From NCBI GenBank assembly GCA_003537755.1, contig DPQS01000075.1, positions 1 through 40,812 on the forward strand: a stretch of DNA of 40,812 bases. Reading direction: 5' to 3'. Origin of the DNA: Clostridiales bacterium (lineage in GTDB: Bacteria; Bacillota; Clostridia; Christensenellales; CAG-314). Position numbers and translations under genes: made by a program. The notes beneath the pieces are model-generated. The model had not been told where the DNA came from. It searched no databases and was given only the letters and a program-made list of their open reading frames with translations. Position 1 is the first letter of the stretch. Each line of letters starts with the position of its first letter. Positions 18,001-25,312 of the stretch are shown here, piece after piece.

Positions 18001-18088
18001 GACTGTCGGGCGTGGTCGGAGTACAGGAAACAAGAGCAACCGCCACAATCAGGCACATCAGTATTACTATCGGTAATTTTCTATTCAT
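15029..18088 (-). CDS. Large Ig-like-domain surface lipoprotein
   Basis: This 1019-residue protein starts at the ATG at 18088, four bases after AAGGA. Its lipobox gives an acylated cysteine at C22 (VALVSC), followed by a Pro/Thr/Ser-rich linker. The body appears to be a chain of beta-sandwich domains. Several strands read like bacterial Ig-like or HYR domains, for example GEYYVRYQVTNNYGYKT near residue 415 and YTIVYYATDENGNFATQKF at the very C-terminus. No catalytic motif was seen. It lies between the CUT1 permease and the DUF4838 lipoprotein and ends nine bases before the chosen start of the latter. Its likely job is glycan binding or scaffolding outside the membrane; this is inferred from domains and context. 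Confidence 0.75.
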   Translation of the reverse strand: MNRKLPIVILMCLIVAVALVSCTPTTPDSPSQPEQPVGEKSLDDSAISETAKVYSSLAITSCKGKWGSAAYAVEAEITTPSGKTETTKSNYVVTEEGVYNVKLTANVGGEMLTKTKSVSVGGYSAQALFSASNATIVAENISVADKLRTGTANTSGMQVSINQSSTLNYKPVVDLNEVRGNLIEFVPNYLAKSRDIRAVKLVLTDAYDSANKLEVLFQLNTGVGGVPDNKLGQGESQAFISVTFNGVTTAKGNYPGLYDVVVCFNQNFLPYFPFHDGFRPQSNDAVQVRFDNATNKFYTGLSDGDYMLMDVSDPTDEYVDFKGFTTGEVYLSVQGVTGSGDIVLTKLGNTVLSNVDKDDYKNANNGFLTGGFDINNMLVGFVGHPYYIPTDMSGVTAKLFCKGEGETKFVDVSDKFAYGFVPDKAGEYYVRYQVTNNYGYKTNIDTAHFQVYATPKDAGLEIKTTFDGKLSAKLFDLFAVPEIPVVGGSGKLSVDYFVVVDGVETAVRPGQRIPVQNKGQTVAVKVVATDQMSYSKEFVFPVAIDNNVTRFELVGCYDEITVMYGDEITVPAYTAIDYSQDNVSANNLTLDILQGKSKQLNVGDKITVYGEMTIVYLLEGEQKLALDVHCVPETIDTVEGGNTIDKQFGNVAGLGSATAYDEGTFFAFDGSVDSVVLPMPYTLSTSNLKFSFGVLDSSAINGVVITLADKRQGYELSIKLTDLAAKPVLWLNGNETTWQVTTVKQTATSGKYAGKSYYLYTFIFDGGLKTVQNAYEMTVGNVDAWSNGVAFDGFDMCGAKVTFTIVNAKGGEVFLLNNVSNQTFTKSAFEFGDRVVPALAFDGAISSGIVDIGTSVFVPKAYVYDVLSYSSTIKMSVITPSGAYIYRNVASRACTVDFTEYGRYRVSYTIADNGGKGQSRTYTYIFDCLDKEPPQIILDGDYDKEYKAGKTITVIGAQATDNTSDVTLTVLLYNQSTMVYTPTKIGDNLKLAAGKYTIVYYATDENGNFATQKFDITVK

Positions 18089-18173
18089 GTTTTCCTTATG
18101 TGCGACGCAATGCCGCATTGAAATGTCGTAATTGACTGATTAAACAGCAGTATTTGGTATTTACGAACACAAA

Positions 18174-19247
18174 TCAGCCTTTCAACCCGCCGACGGTATA
18201 CTTACTCATGATTGTCTTTTGACTTGCAAAGTACAACGCCACGGTGGGAATGACCACCATTGTAAATCCTGCCATAACTTCGGTAATGTTGCTCTTGTAC
18301 AACGCCTTTGCCTTGCCCTGGAACAAATACATGCCGTATGCAAGGTTTGGCGTGCTAGGCAGCCACACCATGAAGGTTTCGTAGTCGTTCCAACCGCCCA
18401 GAAAACCAAGCACGAACAACACCATCAACGTCGGAAAAATCATCGGCAGATACATCTTGAAAAACGCCGTGTAATGGTTGCCGCCATCAATAAACACCGC
18501 TTCGGCGTAGTCCCACGGCATTTCCTTGAAATTGCCGTGCAGTAGCAGAAAGTTAAATCCGCTAAACACACATCCGTGGCAAAGCAAGATGCGCAACAGC
18601 ATGTTGTCGTACACGCCGAGTGCCTTGTTGATTTGCATTGCCGAAGGCAAACTGCCGACAATCGGCACGATCATTACGACGATACCGATTGTATACAGCA
18701 AGTTTCTGCCCGGGAAACGGTATTTTGCTATTACGTATGCGGAAATTGCAGTCAAAAAAAGGTCGACGATGGTAAATCCTGCCGCATACAAAAAGCTGAA
18801 ACCTGCCATTTGCAACATATTGTAGGATGTCTGATAATCGATTTCTATCTGCAAGTGACTGAACACATTGACAAAGTTGTCAAACTTGAACGACGTCGGG
18901 AACGCAAACGGGTTCAGCGTGTATTCGATAGGATCTTTGAACGCTGTCAATAGCATCCAAACGGGCAGAAAAAGCAGCGAAATGCAATAAACAATCAATA
19001 TCGCCCACATAATCCACTTGAATATCGAGCTGACAACGCTGCCGACATTCTTGCCGATAATGTTTTTTCGCTTTGTTTGCAGCAGTCTGATGTTTTCTTG
19101 CACTTGCGTCGCTGCGGCAATCACTTCGTCCGTTTGTTCGGCGGCGGTAAGCGCGCTGAGCAAGGTTTGTTGGCGAGCGATTTCTTGCTCCACCTGTTTC
19201 TTCGGCACATCTGTATACAACGAAAATGCAATTTGTAAGTTTTCCAT
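18174..19247 (-). CDS. CUT1 sugar ABC transporter permease (MalG type) with N-terminal coiled-coil extension
   Basis: This 357-residue inner-membrane protein is one half of the sugar-import channel. Six membrane segments follow residue 78. The EAA loop that docks on the ATPase reads YAEAVFIDGGNHYTAFFKMYLP (about 247-268), as in MalG. Residues 1-75 are unusual: a charged, Gln/Ala-rich helical stretch that looks like a coiled coil and is not part of usual MalG proteins of about 280 residues. A GGAGG is eight bases before the ATG and overlaps the end of the preceding permease gene, so the pair is translationally coupled. It works with the MalF-type permease and the solute-binding protein upstream. 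No ATPase is in this operon; the nearest is at 24370. Confidence 0.88.
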   Translation of the reverse strand: MENLQIAFSLYTDVPKKQVEQEIARQQTLLSALTAAEQTDEVIAAATQVQENIRLLQTKRKNIIGKNVGSVVSSIFKWIMWAILIVYCISLLFLPVWMLLTAFKDPIEYTLNPFAFPTSFKFDNFVNVFSHLQIEIDYQTSYNMLQMAGFSFLYAAGFTIVDLFLTAISAYVIAKYRFPGRNLLYTIGIVVMIVPIVGSLPSAMQINKALGVYDNMLLRILLCHGCVFSGFNFLLLHGNFKEMPWDYAEAVFIDGGNHYTAFFKMYLPMIFPTLMVLFVLGFLGGWNDYETFMVWLPSTPNLAYGMYLFQGKAKALYKSNITEVMAGFTMVVIPTVALYFASQKTIMSKYTVGGLKG

Positions 19248-19249
19248 AA

Positions 19250-20209
19250 TTACGCCTCCGTTGTAGGTCCGTATTTTTCTAACAGGCGACGCAACAGCAA
19301 TGTCAACGGAGCGACAATCGCCGTTAGTATAAGACCGCCTGCGGCAAGCTCGGGATAGGCGGTTTCGCTACCCGCGGAAAGCACCGACTTGGTGTAGTAG
19401 TAACCCATGTTGTAGACATATTCCGGCGCACTGACATTGTAGAAGGTAAGTATCGAACCGCCATTGCTGAATATACCGGCAAGTCCCGTGATAAGAAATG
19501 TAGATATTGTCGGAAATATTAGCGGCAACACGATGTAGCGCAAGTCCTGGAACATCGTACTAACGCCGTCCAGACGACTGCTTTCGATTACTTCGTTGCT
19601 GATTTCCTTCATAGCGTTGGGATAAACGATGAGGTTAGTACCGAACGAAATCCAAATAGAAAAGAAAATCGTCGTACCAAAGGCATACTGTGAGCTGTGC
19701 AACAGGTCGATACCTTTGCCGTTTTCGTCGACAAAAATATGCAACGACTCAAAAACTTTGAGTATCGGAGCGCTGTCACCTGCCACAAAGTTGAGGAACA
19801 ACAAACCCACCACAAAGCCGGAAATAATTTGCGGCAACATTGATATTGCGCGTATAGCTCCGTGCATAAAGCACTTTTTGTACACCAGGTAGGAAAAAAT
19901 GATGTACAACGGCATGCAAATAACAAGGCTGATGAAGTACATTTTTAGCGAGTTGACAATACTTATGCTAAGCAATGCGCCGTCGCTGAATATGCCTTTG
20001 AGGAAGCTTGCAAAGTTGCTGAAACATGCAAACGTGCGAGTGCCGTCCAATGCGACATTGCTGAATGCCAACAATATCGAGTTCAGATTGATTGCTACAT
20101 AAAAAATCAAAAACAATACTATCGGCACAATCAAAAATGACAGCACGAATAAGTTAGATTTAGCCTTCCGTGAAAATTTTTTCTTTTTCGGGATGGTAAT
20201 GCTTTCCAT
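19250..20209 (-). CDS. CUT1 sugar ABC transporter permease (MalF type)
   Basis: This 319-residue permease starts at the ATG at 20209, supported by GGAG six bases upstream. A basic N-terminus (PKKKKFSRKAKSN) leads into the first membrane segment. About six membrane segments follow, and the EAA-type loop reads EISNEVIESSRLDGVSTM, the contact site for the ATPase. Together with the MalG-type protein it forms the translocation pore for an oligosaccharide. The gene follows the solute-binding protein after a 104-bp gap that contains a strong hairpin and ends two bases before the next permease starts. Confidence 0.9.
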   Translation of the reverse strand: MESITIPKKKKFSRKAKSNLFVLSFLIVPIVLFLIFYVAINLNSILLAFSNVALDGTRTFACFSNFASFLKGIFSDGALLSISIVNSLKMYFISLVICMPLYIIFSYLVYKKCFMHGAIRAISMLPQIISGFVVGLLFLNFVAGDSAPILKVFESLHIFVDENGKGIDLLHSSQYAFGTTIFFSIWISFGTNLIVYPNAMKEISNEVIESSRLDGVSTMFQDLRYIVLPLIFPTISTFLITGLAGIFSNGGSILTFYNVSAPEYVYNMGYYYTKSVLSAGSETAYPELAAGGLILTAIVAPLTLLLRRLLEKYGPTTEA

Positions 20210-20274
20210 TGTTATCTCCGAGTTACGTAAGCAAAATTGCAATACGTACAGCAATTTCACTTGCAAATTATACA

Positions 20275-20297
20275 CGGCGCAGTTTTCGGCTGCGCCG
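20275..20297 (-). other. Intercistronic hairpin after the solute-binding protein gene
   Basis: A perfect 8-bp GC-rich stem (CGGCGCAG with CTGCGCCG) encloses a 7-base loop. There is no T tract on the minus strand, so it is not a standard terminator. A hairpin between a solute-binding gene and its permeases commonly protects the upstream mRNA and gives more binding protein than permease; that role is inferred here. Confidence 0.6.
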
Positions 20298-20313
20298 CAA
20301 AATGAGCTAATCT

Positions 20314-22065
20314 TTATTTCTTTGGCAATGTGTTGTTCATCGTAGCAACCGCACTCGTCCAACTGTCAGCACTAAACATATTCTTAACGCCGGCAATACA
20401 ATTTTCCACGGTAGAACCGTTAAGTATTGCTTCGATAGGGGTTTGTCCGTTAATAGTAAACAATGTTTCGAGCTTGGTTGCTCCCGACCAACAAATCGGG
20501 TTTCTGCCGCGGTCGGCACGCGCCGTTAGCACCTTGACGTTGTCCGTATCGGTAAAGATACTGTAACATGTACGTTGGAACGGCGTCATGGAAGCAAGTT
20601 GATTATCCGTCATTGTGTATTTGTAATTACGCACAAGTCCGCAAGACGCAGTCGTTTCAGACAATGCTCTATTGGTAAGGGTGTATGTTACGAAGGATTT
20701 GATTGCGGCAAGCTTTTTGTCGTCGCTTTGTTTGCGTACAAGCATACCGCCGTTTTCTATTCCTGCCATTACGCTACCGTTACCTTCTCCGTCAATGCCG
20801 AGTTGTCCATCAATAGTCGGCAACAACATAAAGCGGTAGTCGACTTCGCCGTACCCACGCGGTTTGTCAGAGTACTTGTTTGCAGTATTCATCGTACTTG
20901 CAGCTTCCATCTCAAACCAGTTGCCGTCGATTGCCATGCCGTAGAAGGTCGCCTTAGCGTCCCCCGTACCACCCGTTACAAACTCACGTTGCATTGCGTC
21001 GACGGTAGCTTGGTAGCTGCACACTGTCGAATTGCCCTTGTTGAAGTATTTTGCCGTAAAGCTTATTGCTTCGGCAATGCCTTTGGCGTTGTTTGCCAAG
21101 TAACCATTGGACATATCTATCGTTGCGGTCGTTCCGTCGGCAAGCGCAATTGCTTTTCCGTTGCTGTCGTAACTAACCACTGCGGAGTAAGCGTCCATAC
21201 CCGCATATTGCGTAAAGTAAGCGTCGGTGATGTAGGTAATGTAGCTTGCGTCCTGGTTTTGCGCAATGAAAGGTACGCCTATACCCTTGATTTTGTTGAT
21301 CATCGTGTCGAACTCGGCAAGAGTTTGCGGTTGTCCGTCGTCATACGTGCCATACTTACCATCCTTACCGGCGGACAAAATGTAATCGCCCTTGGTGTAA
21401 TTGGTGTAGGCAGTACTGCCGACAAACACCAATTTGCCACCGTTTACCGAATAGGTAATACCTTGCTCCGTCAAAGCCGCTTTTACTTTGTCAGTATTTT
21501 CGGCATAGCTAAGTAAGCCTTTTTCCACAAAATCGTCGTGATCGTACACCATGCCCGTGAGCGTTTTTGAGTGTGGCAACATGTAGCAACCTTCGAGAGA
21601 ATAGCTGTTTGCCGCAGCGTCGTACACCCACTTGGAGGACAATTGTTTCCAACTGTCGTAATCGTTGATTTTTTCCTTAATGGTCAATCCGTCGTCACCG
21701 TCGGGTTTGACGTCCAACAGGTCGGACAAATCTTCGAAGTAATCACGGTAGAAACCTTGTTGGTAGTCTGTTGTGGAAGCAATGTAAATATCCGTATCGG
21801 TGCTACCTGCGGCAATTTGGCTAATGTGCGTACCGGCAAGATTGTTGGAGGACTTCTTGACAATGATACTGAAGCCCAAATCCTTGTTTGCTTCCGTCCA
21901 CTCTGTTGCAAGCTTATCCAGCCATTCCAACCCGTAGCCTGCCGCGCCATACGGCTCAATTACGATTGTCGTTTTTGTGTCATATTTGGGTGTACAACCC
22001 ACTAACACGACGATAAAAGTCAAGCATAGGCAAACCGCCAATACTATACTCAATACCTTTTTCAT
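20314..22065 (-). CDS. Extracellular sugar-binding lipoprotein of the CUT1 transporter
   Basis: This 583-residue protein has a lipoprotein signal peptide with the acylated cysteine at C24 (VVLVGC). It has the two-lobe pattern of family 1 solute-binding proteins: TDIYIASTTDYQQGFYRDYFEDLSDLLD near residue 90 and a later stretch with GGMLVRKQSDDKKLAAIKSFVTY. At 583 residues it is longer than MalE-like proteins (about 400) and closer to the larger oligosaccharide binders of Clostridia. AAGGAG eight bases before the ATG supports the start. It captures the glycan outside the membrane and delivers it to the two permeases encoded directly downstream. Its promoter carries one of the shared 21-bp direct repeats. 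Confidence 0.9.
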   Translation of the reverse strand: MKKVLSIVLAVCLCLTFIVVLVGCTPKYDTKTTIVIEPYGAAGYGLEWLDKLATEWTEANKDLGFSIIVKKSSNNLAGTHISQIAAGSTDTDIYIASTTDYQQGFYRDYFEDLSDLLDVKPDGDDGLTIKEKINDYDSWKQLSSKWVYDAAANSYSLEGCYMLPHSKTLTGMVYDHDDFVEKGLLSYAENTDKVKAALTEQGITYSVNGGKLVFVGSTAYTNYTKGDYILSAGKDGKYGTYDDGQPQTLAEFDTMINKIKGIGVPFIAQNQDASYITYITDAYFTQYAGMDAYSAVVSYDSNGKAIALADGTTATIDMSNGYLANNAKGIAEAISFTAKYFNKGNSTVCSYQATVDAMQREFVTGGTGDAKATFYGMAIDGNWFEMEAASTMNTANKYSDKPRGYGEVDYRFMLLPTIDGQLGIDGEGNGSVMAGIENGGMLVRKQSDDKKLAAIKSFVTYTLTNRALSETTASCGLVRNYKYTMTDNQLASMTPFQRTCYSIFTDTDNVKVLTARADRGRNPICWSGATKLETLFTINGQTPIEAILNGSTVENCIAGVKNMFSADSWTSAVATMNNTLPKK

Positions 22066-22088
22066 ACAGTTTGCTCCTTATTATAATT

Positions 22089-22147
22089 GACGACATTGTC
22101 GTCCGTTTGTTTGCCAATTTGTTTTATTTCTCGTCCCTATGGGACGA
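22089..22147 (-). other. Two perfect palindromes in the leader of the solute-binding protein mRNA
   Basis: GACGAC-ATT-GTCGTC (22089-22103) and TCGTCCC-TAT-GGGACGA (22131-22147) both lie between the predicted transcription start (about 22196) and the ribosome binding site. They could be mRNA-stabilising hairpins or operator sites for a LacI-type repressor. The sequence alone cannot decide. Confidence 0.5.
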
Positions 22148-22202
22148 TGCCAGAAATCGGCTGTCGAAATTTGTCAAAAACCATTAACTTCCGACGTTTA
22201 CC

Positions 22203-22264
22203 ATTGTAACATACGATAAAGTACGCTTAAACATAAATATGGTTAAAAACAGTGCAAATATGGC
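22203..22264 (-). promoter_or_regulatory. Promoter with 21-bp-spaced direct-repeat operator (CUT1 operon)
   Basis: Read on the plus strand, CATAAATATGGT (22232-22243) and TGCAAATATGGC (22253-22264) share AAATATGG exactly 21 bp apart. On the minus strand a TACAAT -10 (22203-22208) begins exactly 23 nt after the proximal copy. This is the same geometry as at the giant-lipoprotein and GH38 operons. Confidence 0.65.
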
Positions 22265-22282
22265 AAATGCACCATGTCCGAA

Positions 22283-23140
22283 TTACTTGCTTCGCACAAT
22301 GCCTTTGTCCACAATTTGATGATATTTTACACTGTTTATCTCCTTGTCCAACACGTAGTCGGCTGCAAGCGTCAACACAAGCGTTGCGTAACCTACGCCA
22401 AACAACGCAACAACCGCATAACCGACAACATCCACCACCGTGTTGTAGAAGAAAAACGGCACTGTTTGTGGTGTAATTGCCACAACTAAAAAGCCTGTAA
22501 TCGGCAGCAAACCTTTGAGCGCAAGAACAAAACTGTTTTTGAAACAAGCGAAAAAACCGACATTGTACACAGCGTTTTGCACTGCAAAAAACACGCACAC
22601 CGCCGCAACATACGCGACAAGCAACACGCTGAAACCATACATAAGCATGCGCTGAAAGGCAGACATCTCCACCGACGGCACGTATACAAAAACAAACTCG
22701 ACGCACCACACGGCAACGCCCAGTAAAGCAAATACAACGGCGTTTTTCCACGGGTTATCCTTGACGCCTTGCCAAAAGTCGCCGACAAACACCACTTCAC
22801 CCCACACTAAACGTTGTACGACGTACACGCCACCGCTAATGCCTACTCCGCACAATGCAAGCAAAGCAATATTGACGGCTCCCTTGGTGTTGACATAAGC
22901 AAGCAGTCTGACAAAGTCAACATCCTCGGCATTTAGCGTAAGTTGACGTATCGCTTGGTTGACAATCCAATTCCACGCAAAGTAGGGCAAACAGAATATC
23001 GACGTCAGCAGACTTGTCGCAAGCAAAAAACGCCAACGACGCTTCAATACATCACAAAACACTTGCCAACGATTGTGCGGCAAATTTTGTTCGGTGCATT
23101 CCGATTGTTGTTTTTTCAGTTTGTAAAGTAGTTTTCCCAT
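22283..23140 (-). CDS. Polytopic membrane protein, possibly YesL/DUF624-like
   Basis: This 285-residue protein has about six hydrophobic segments (near 38-58, 85-110, 128-150, 160-188, 205-225 and 235-260) and a basic N-terminus. The loop DFWQGVKDNPWKNAVVFALLG is reminiscent of YesL/DUF624 proteins, which accompany CUT1 sugar transporters in Bacillota and have no known reaction. That match is weak. The ribosome binding site is poor. It lies 110 bp after the single-pass protein gene and just upstream of the CUT1 operon promoter. A helper role for the transporter is inferred from position only. Confidence 0.55.
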   Translation of the reverse strand: MGKLLYKLKKQQSECTEQNLPHNRWQVFCDVLKRRWRFLLATSLLTSIFCLPYFAWNWIVNQAIRQLTLNAEDVDFVRLLAYVNTKGAVNIALLALCGVGISGGVYVVQRLVWGEVVFVGDFWQGVKDNPWKNAVVFALLGVAVWCVEFVFVYVPSVEMSAFQRMLMYGFSVLLVAYVAAVCVFFAVQNAVYNVGFFACFKNSFVLALKGLLPITGFLVVAITPQTVPFFFYNTVVDVVGYAVVALFGVGYATLVLTLAADYVLDKEINSVKYHQIVDKGIVRSK

Positions 23141-23250
23141 TTTTCAAATTAACGATATTTCAATGCCAACGCACAACATCTATCGTACCGACAGAACGCT
23201 TTAACAAGCATTATTGTATATTTCAACAGCAGAAAGTGCGACAAAATGTT

Positions 23251-23868
23251 CTATATTGCGTTATTCAGCAACATTTGCAACAATTGCAATGCGTGCTTAT
23301 CGTCAGCGTTGCCGTCGGGGTTAAGTTTGCCGATGTTTTGCGACTTGGGCGACAAAAGCACGTACATATCTTCGTCTTTTTCGTCAATCCAACCGAACCC
23401 ATACAGCGGCGTGTATCCCTCGGAATTTACCATGCCAACTTTTACGGCATAAATTTTGCCGTCGGCAGAATACGTTTCGACATCATCGGGTAATGTTATG
23501 ACGTCATCCAAAGCAAGAGCATATGCGGCATACTTTTCAACAAGGCTTTGCGGCAGCACAAGCAAGTCGCTGTTGAGGAAACCTTGTGCCGAAAACCCCG
23601 CTTCGAATCCCTTGAAATCGGGCGACAACACATACAAATTGACATCTAATATGCCGTCATTTGCAAAATATTCCTCGGCGCGGCGTTCCAAATCCCGATC
23701 GGAGATTTGGCCTGCCACAAAAATCTGCAAACGCTCGTTGTCGCGGATTTTATCTTTCAAGTAAAAGGCATACAGCCATGCCGAACACAACAACACTGCC
23801 ACCACGAGGTATATCCACCAATAATCGGCAAAACTTTGCTTGATTGCTTGTTTGGTAACGTTACTCAT
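23251..23868 (-). CDS. Single-pass membrane protein with extracytoplasmic domain, unknown function
   Basis: This 205-residue protein has one membrane segment (about 18-37) near its N-terminus and a domain of about 165 residues that should face outwards. The domain has an alpha/beta look with SDLLVLPQSLVEKYAAYALALDD, which recalls the hinge regions of solute-binding proteins, but I do not recognise a family. Its start overlaps the end of the upstream gene by eight bases, so the two are translationally coupled. With the neighbouring membrane proteins and the divergent ATPase it may form part of a small membrane complex; this is speculative. Confidence 0.6.
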   Translation of the reverse strand: MSNVTKQAIKQSFADYWWIYLVVAVLLCSAWLYAFYLKDKIRDNERLQIFVAGQISDRDLERRAEEYFANDGILDVNLYVLSPDFKGFEAGFSAQGFLNSDLLVLPQSLVEKYAAYALALDDVITLPDDVETYSADGKIYAVKVGMVNSEGYTPLYGFGWIDEKDEDMYVLLSPKSQNIGKLNPDGNADDKHALQLLQMLLNNAI

Positions 23869-24334
23869 CGTCCGTCACCTCACAAATATCCGCAATAAAG
23901 TCACCGGAGTGCATTACGGCGTAAACTCTCTCCGCTTGCGGAACAAAATTGTCCGTATCCAACGCATACAGTAACAGCGTATTTCCGTTGTCGGAAACAA
24001 ACTTGAATGTGCTGAATCGCATACCATACTTGACAACGCTGTCCCCCGTTTGCGCAAAGGCGAGTTTTTCCGTAACAATGTTAGTCGAAAGTTTGGCAAG
24101 ATACTTTGCGTAATTTCCGTAATACACGCTTACGCCACACGCCGTAACGCAAACCGCCACCGCTAGCAAAGAAACCACACACACGACAATTTTGTCCCAA
24201 ACGGCAAACCGCACGTGTGCGACAAACAACGCAACGCACAGCGCAATGCCTGTTATGGCGGCAACAACGGCAACGAATCTTGCCGTTTTTTGTGCCTTTG
24301 CTACATATTCCGTTTTTTGTTTCAATTTTTCCAT
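23861..24334 (-). CDS. Small two-helix membrane protein, unknown function
   Basis: This 157-residue protein starts at the ATG at 24334, four bases after AAAGG. Two strongly hydrophobic segments (about 19-39 and 48-70) form a hairpin in the membrane, followed by a soluble domain of about 85 residues containing FKFVSDNGNTLLLYALDTD. I recognise no family. The gene overlaps the next gene by eight bases. Its start is only 35 bp from the start of the divergent ABC ATPase gene, so the two promoters must overlap and the genes may be co-regulated. Confidence 0.6.
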   Translation of the reverse strand: MEKLKQKTEYVAKAQKTARFVAVVAAITGIALCVALFVAHVRFAVWDKIVVCVVSLLAVAVCVTACGVSVYYGNYAKYLAKLSTNIVTEKLAFAQTGDSVVKYGMRFSTFKFVSDNGNTLLLYALDTDNFVPQAERVYAVMHSGDFIADICEVTDDE

Positions 24335-24369
24335 TTGACCTTTTTGTATTTTTTTGCTACACTGTGCGC
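24335..24369 (+). promoter_or_regulatory. Promoter predicting a leaderless ATPase mRNA
   Basis: TTGACC (24335-24340), a 17-bp spacer and TACACT (24358-24363) form a good sigma-A promoter. Six bases then precede the ATG at 24370, so the transcript is expected to begin at the A of the start codon. There is no Shine-Dalgarno sequence before this ATG, in contrast to most other genes here. Confidence 0.5.
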
Positions 24370-25101
24370 ATGAGCAAAATTGAAATCGTAAAACTGCAAA
24401 AGAGTTACACCGACCGCAAAAAGAACACCACGGTCGCATTGTACGATTGTTCGCTGACGGTAAACGATGGCGAATTTTTGGTACTGCTCGGTGAATCCGG
24501 CTGCGGCAAAACGTCGTTACTAAGAGTAATTGCCGGAGTAGAAAGTTACGACTTCGGGAGCATACTTTTTGACGGCGTGGGCGGTTCGGAGCTTGATCAA
24601 CGCGACAAGGATATTTCCTACGTCAGCCAAAATTATGCGCTGTTTCCGCACAAAACGGTGTACGAAAACATTGCCATGCCGCTTTTCACAAACAAGTATC
24701 CACGCAACGAAATTCGCAAGAGAGTCAGCGAGCTTGCCGAACAATTCGGTTTACAGATGTTGCTTACCCGATTACCCGCCGACCTGTCGGGCGGACAACA
24801 ACAGCGTGTTGCCATTGCGCGCGCCCTTGCAAAACATCCGTCGATTTGTTTGTTTGACGAGCCTTTGTCGGCACTCGACTCAATATACCACGATGACATA
24901 CTGTCTTTACTACAACGTTTGCATGCTCAAACCAATGTAACCTTTGTATATGCAACGCACAACTTGCGCGAAGCGGTACGCATTGCAGACCGTATTGCCG
25001 TAATGCACGACCGCAGGGTGGAACAAATCGGCACTCCGCATGAGCTACTCCTCAATCCGCAAACGGAATTCGTGCGGGATTTTATGTCTCAAATCGACTG
25101 A
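24370..25101 (+). CDS. ABC transporter ATPase, MalK-like but without the C-terminal regulatory domain
   Basis: This 243-residue cytoplasmic ATPase contains Walker A GESGCGKTS (41-49), Q-loop Q87, the signature LSGGQQQR (139-146), Walker B with the catalytic glutamate CLFDEP (160-165) and the H-loop H197. The N-terminal half resembles the importer ATPases MalK/UgpC/PotA. Those proteins usually reach about 350-370 residues because of a C-terminal OB/TOBE domain, which is absent here. No ribosome binding site precedes the ATG; see the leaderless promoter. The window shows no other ATPase for the CUT1 permeases, so it could power them, but it may instead serve the three divergent membrane proteins. 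A separate multi-sugar ATPase elsewhere in the genome is equally possible. Confidence 0.85.
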   Translation: MSKIEIVKLQKSYTDRKKNTTVALYDCSLTVNDGEFLVLLGESGCGKTSLLRVIAGVESYDFGSILFDGVGGSELDQRDKDISYVSQNYALFPHKTVYENIAMPLFTNKYPRNEIRKRVSELAEQFGLQMLLTRLPADLSGGQQQRVAIARALAKHPSICLFDEPLSALDSIYHDDILSLLQRLHAQTNVTFVYATHNLREAVRIADRIAVMHDRRVEQIGTPHELLLNPQTEFVRDFMSQID

Positions 25102-25280
25102 GAAAGCGTTGTCGGAAAAATATCTTTTGCCGCTTCAAATTGCATTTTCAAGGCGTTATCCGGCATTGCTTTTGCATATTAAATATATTGTCGTAACCAA
25201 CTGTTTTTATCGCAAAAATCGCAATGCGTACGCAAAATTTGACGACAAACACACAGTTTACACATGATAAAAATATCACA

Positions 25281-25311
25281 AACAGGCAACCATACGATTG
25301 CCTGTTTTTTT
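25281..25311. terminator. Bidirectional terminator between ATPase and lipoprotein genes
   Basis: A perfect 9-bp stem (AACAGGCAA with TTGCCTGTT) encloses an 8-base loop and is followed by a seven-T run on the plus strand. It ends transcription of the plus-strand ATPase 180 bp after its stop, and it lies directly at the stop of the minus-strand lipoprotein. The rest of the gap from 25102 to 25280 is AT-rich and shows no gene. Confidence 0.8.
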
Positions 25312-25312
25312 G

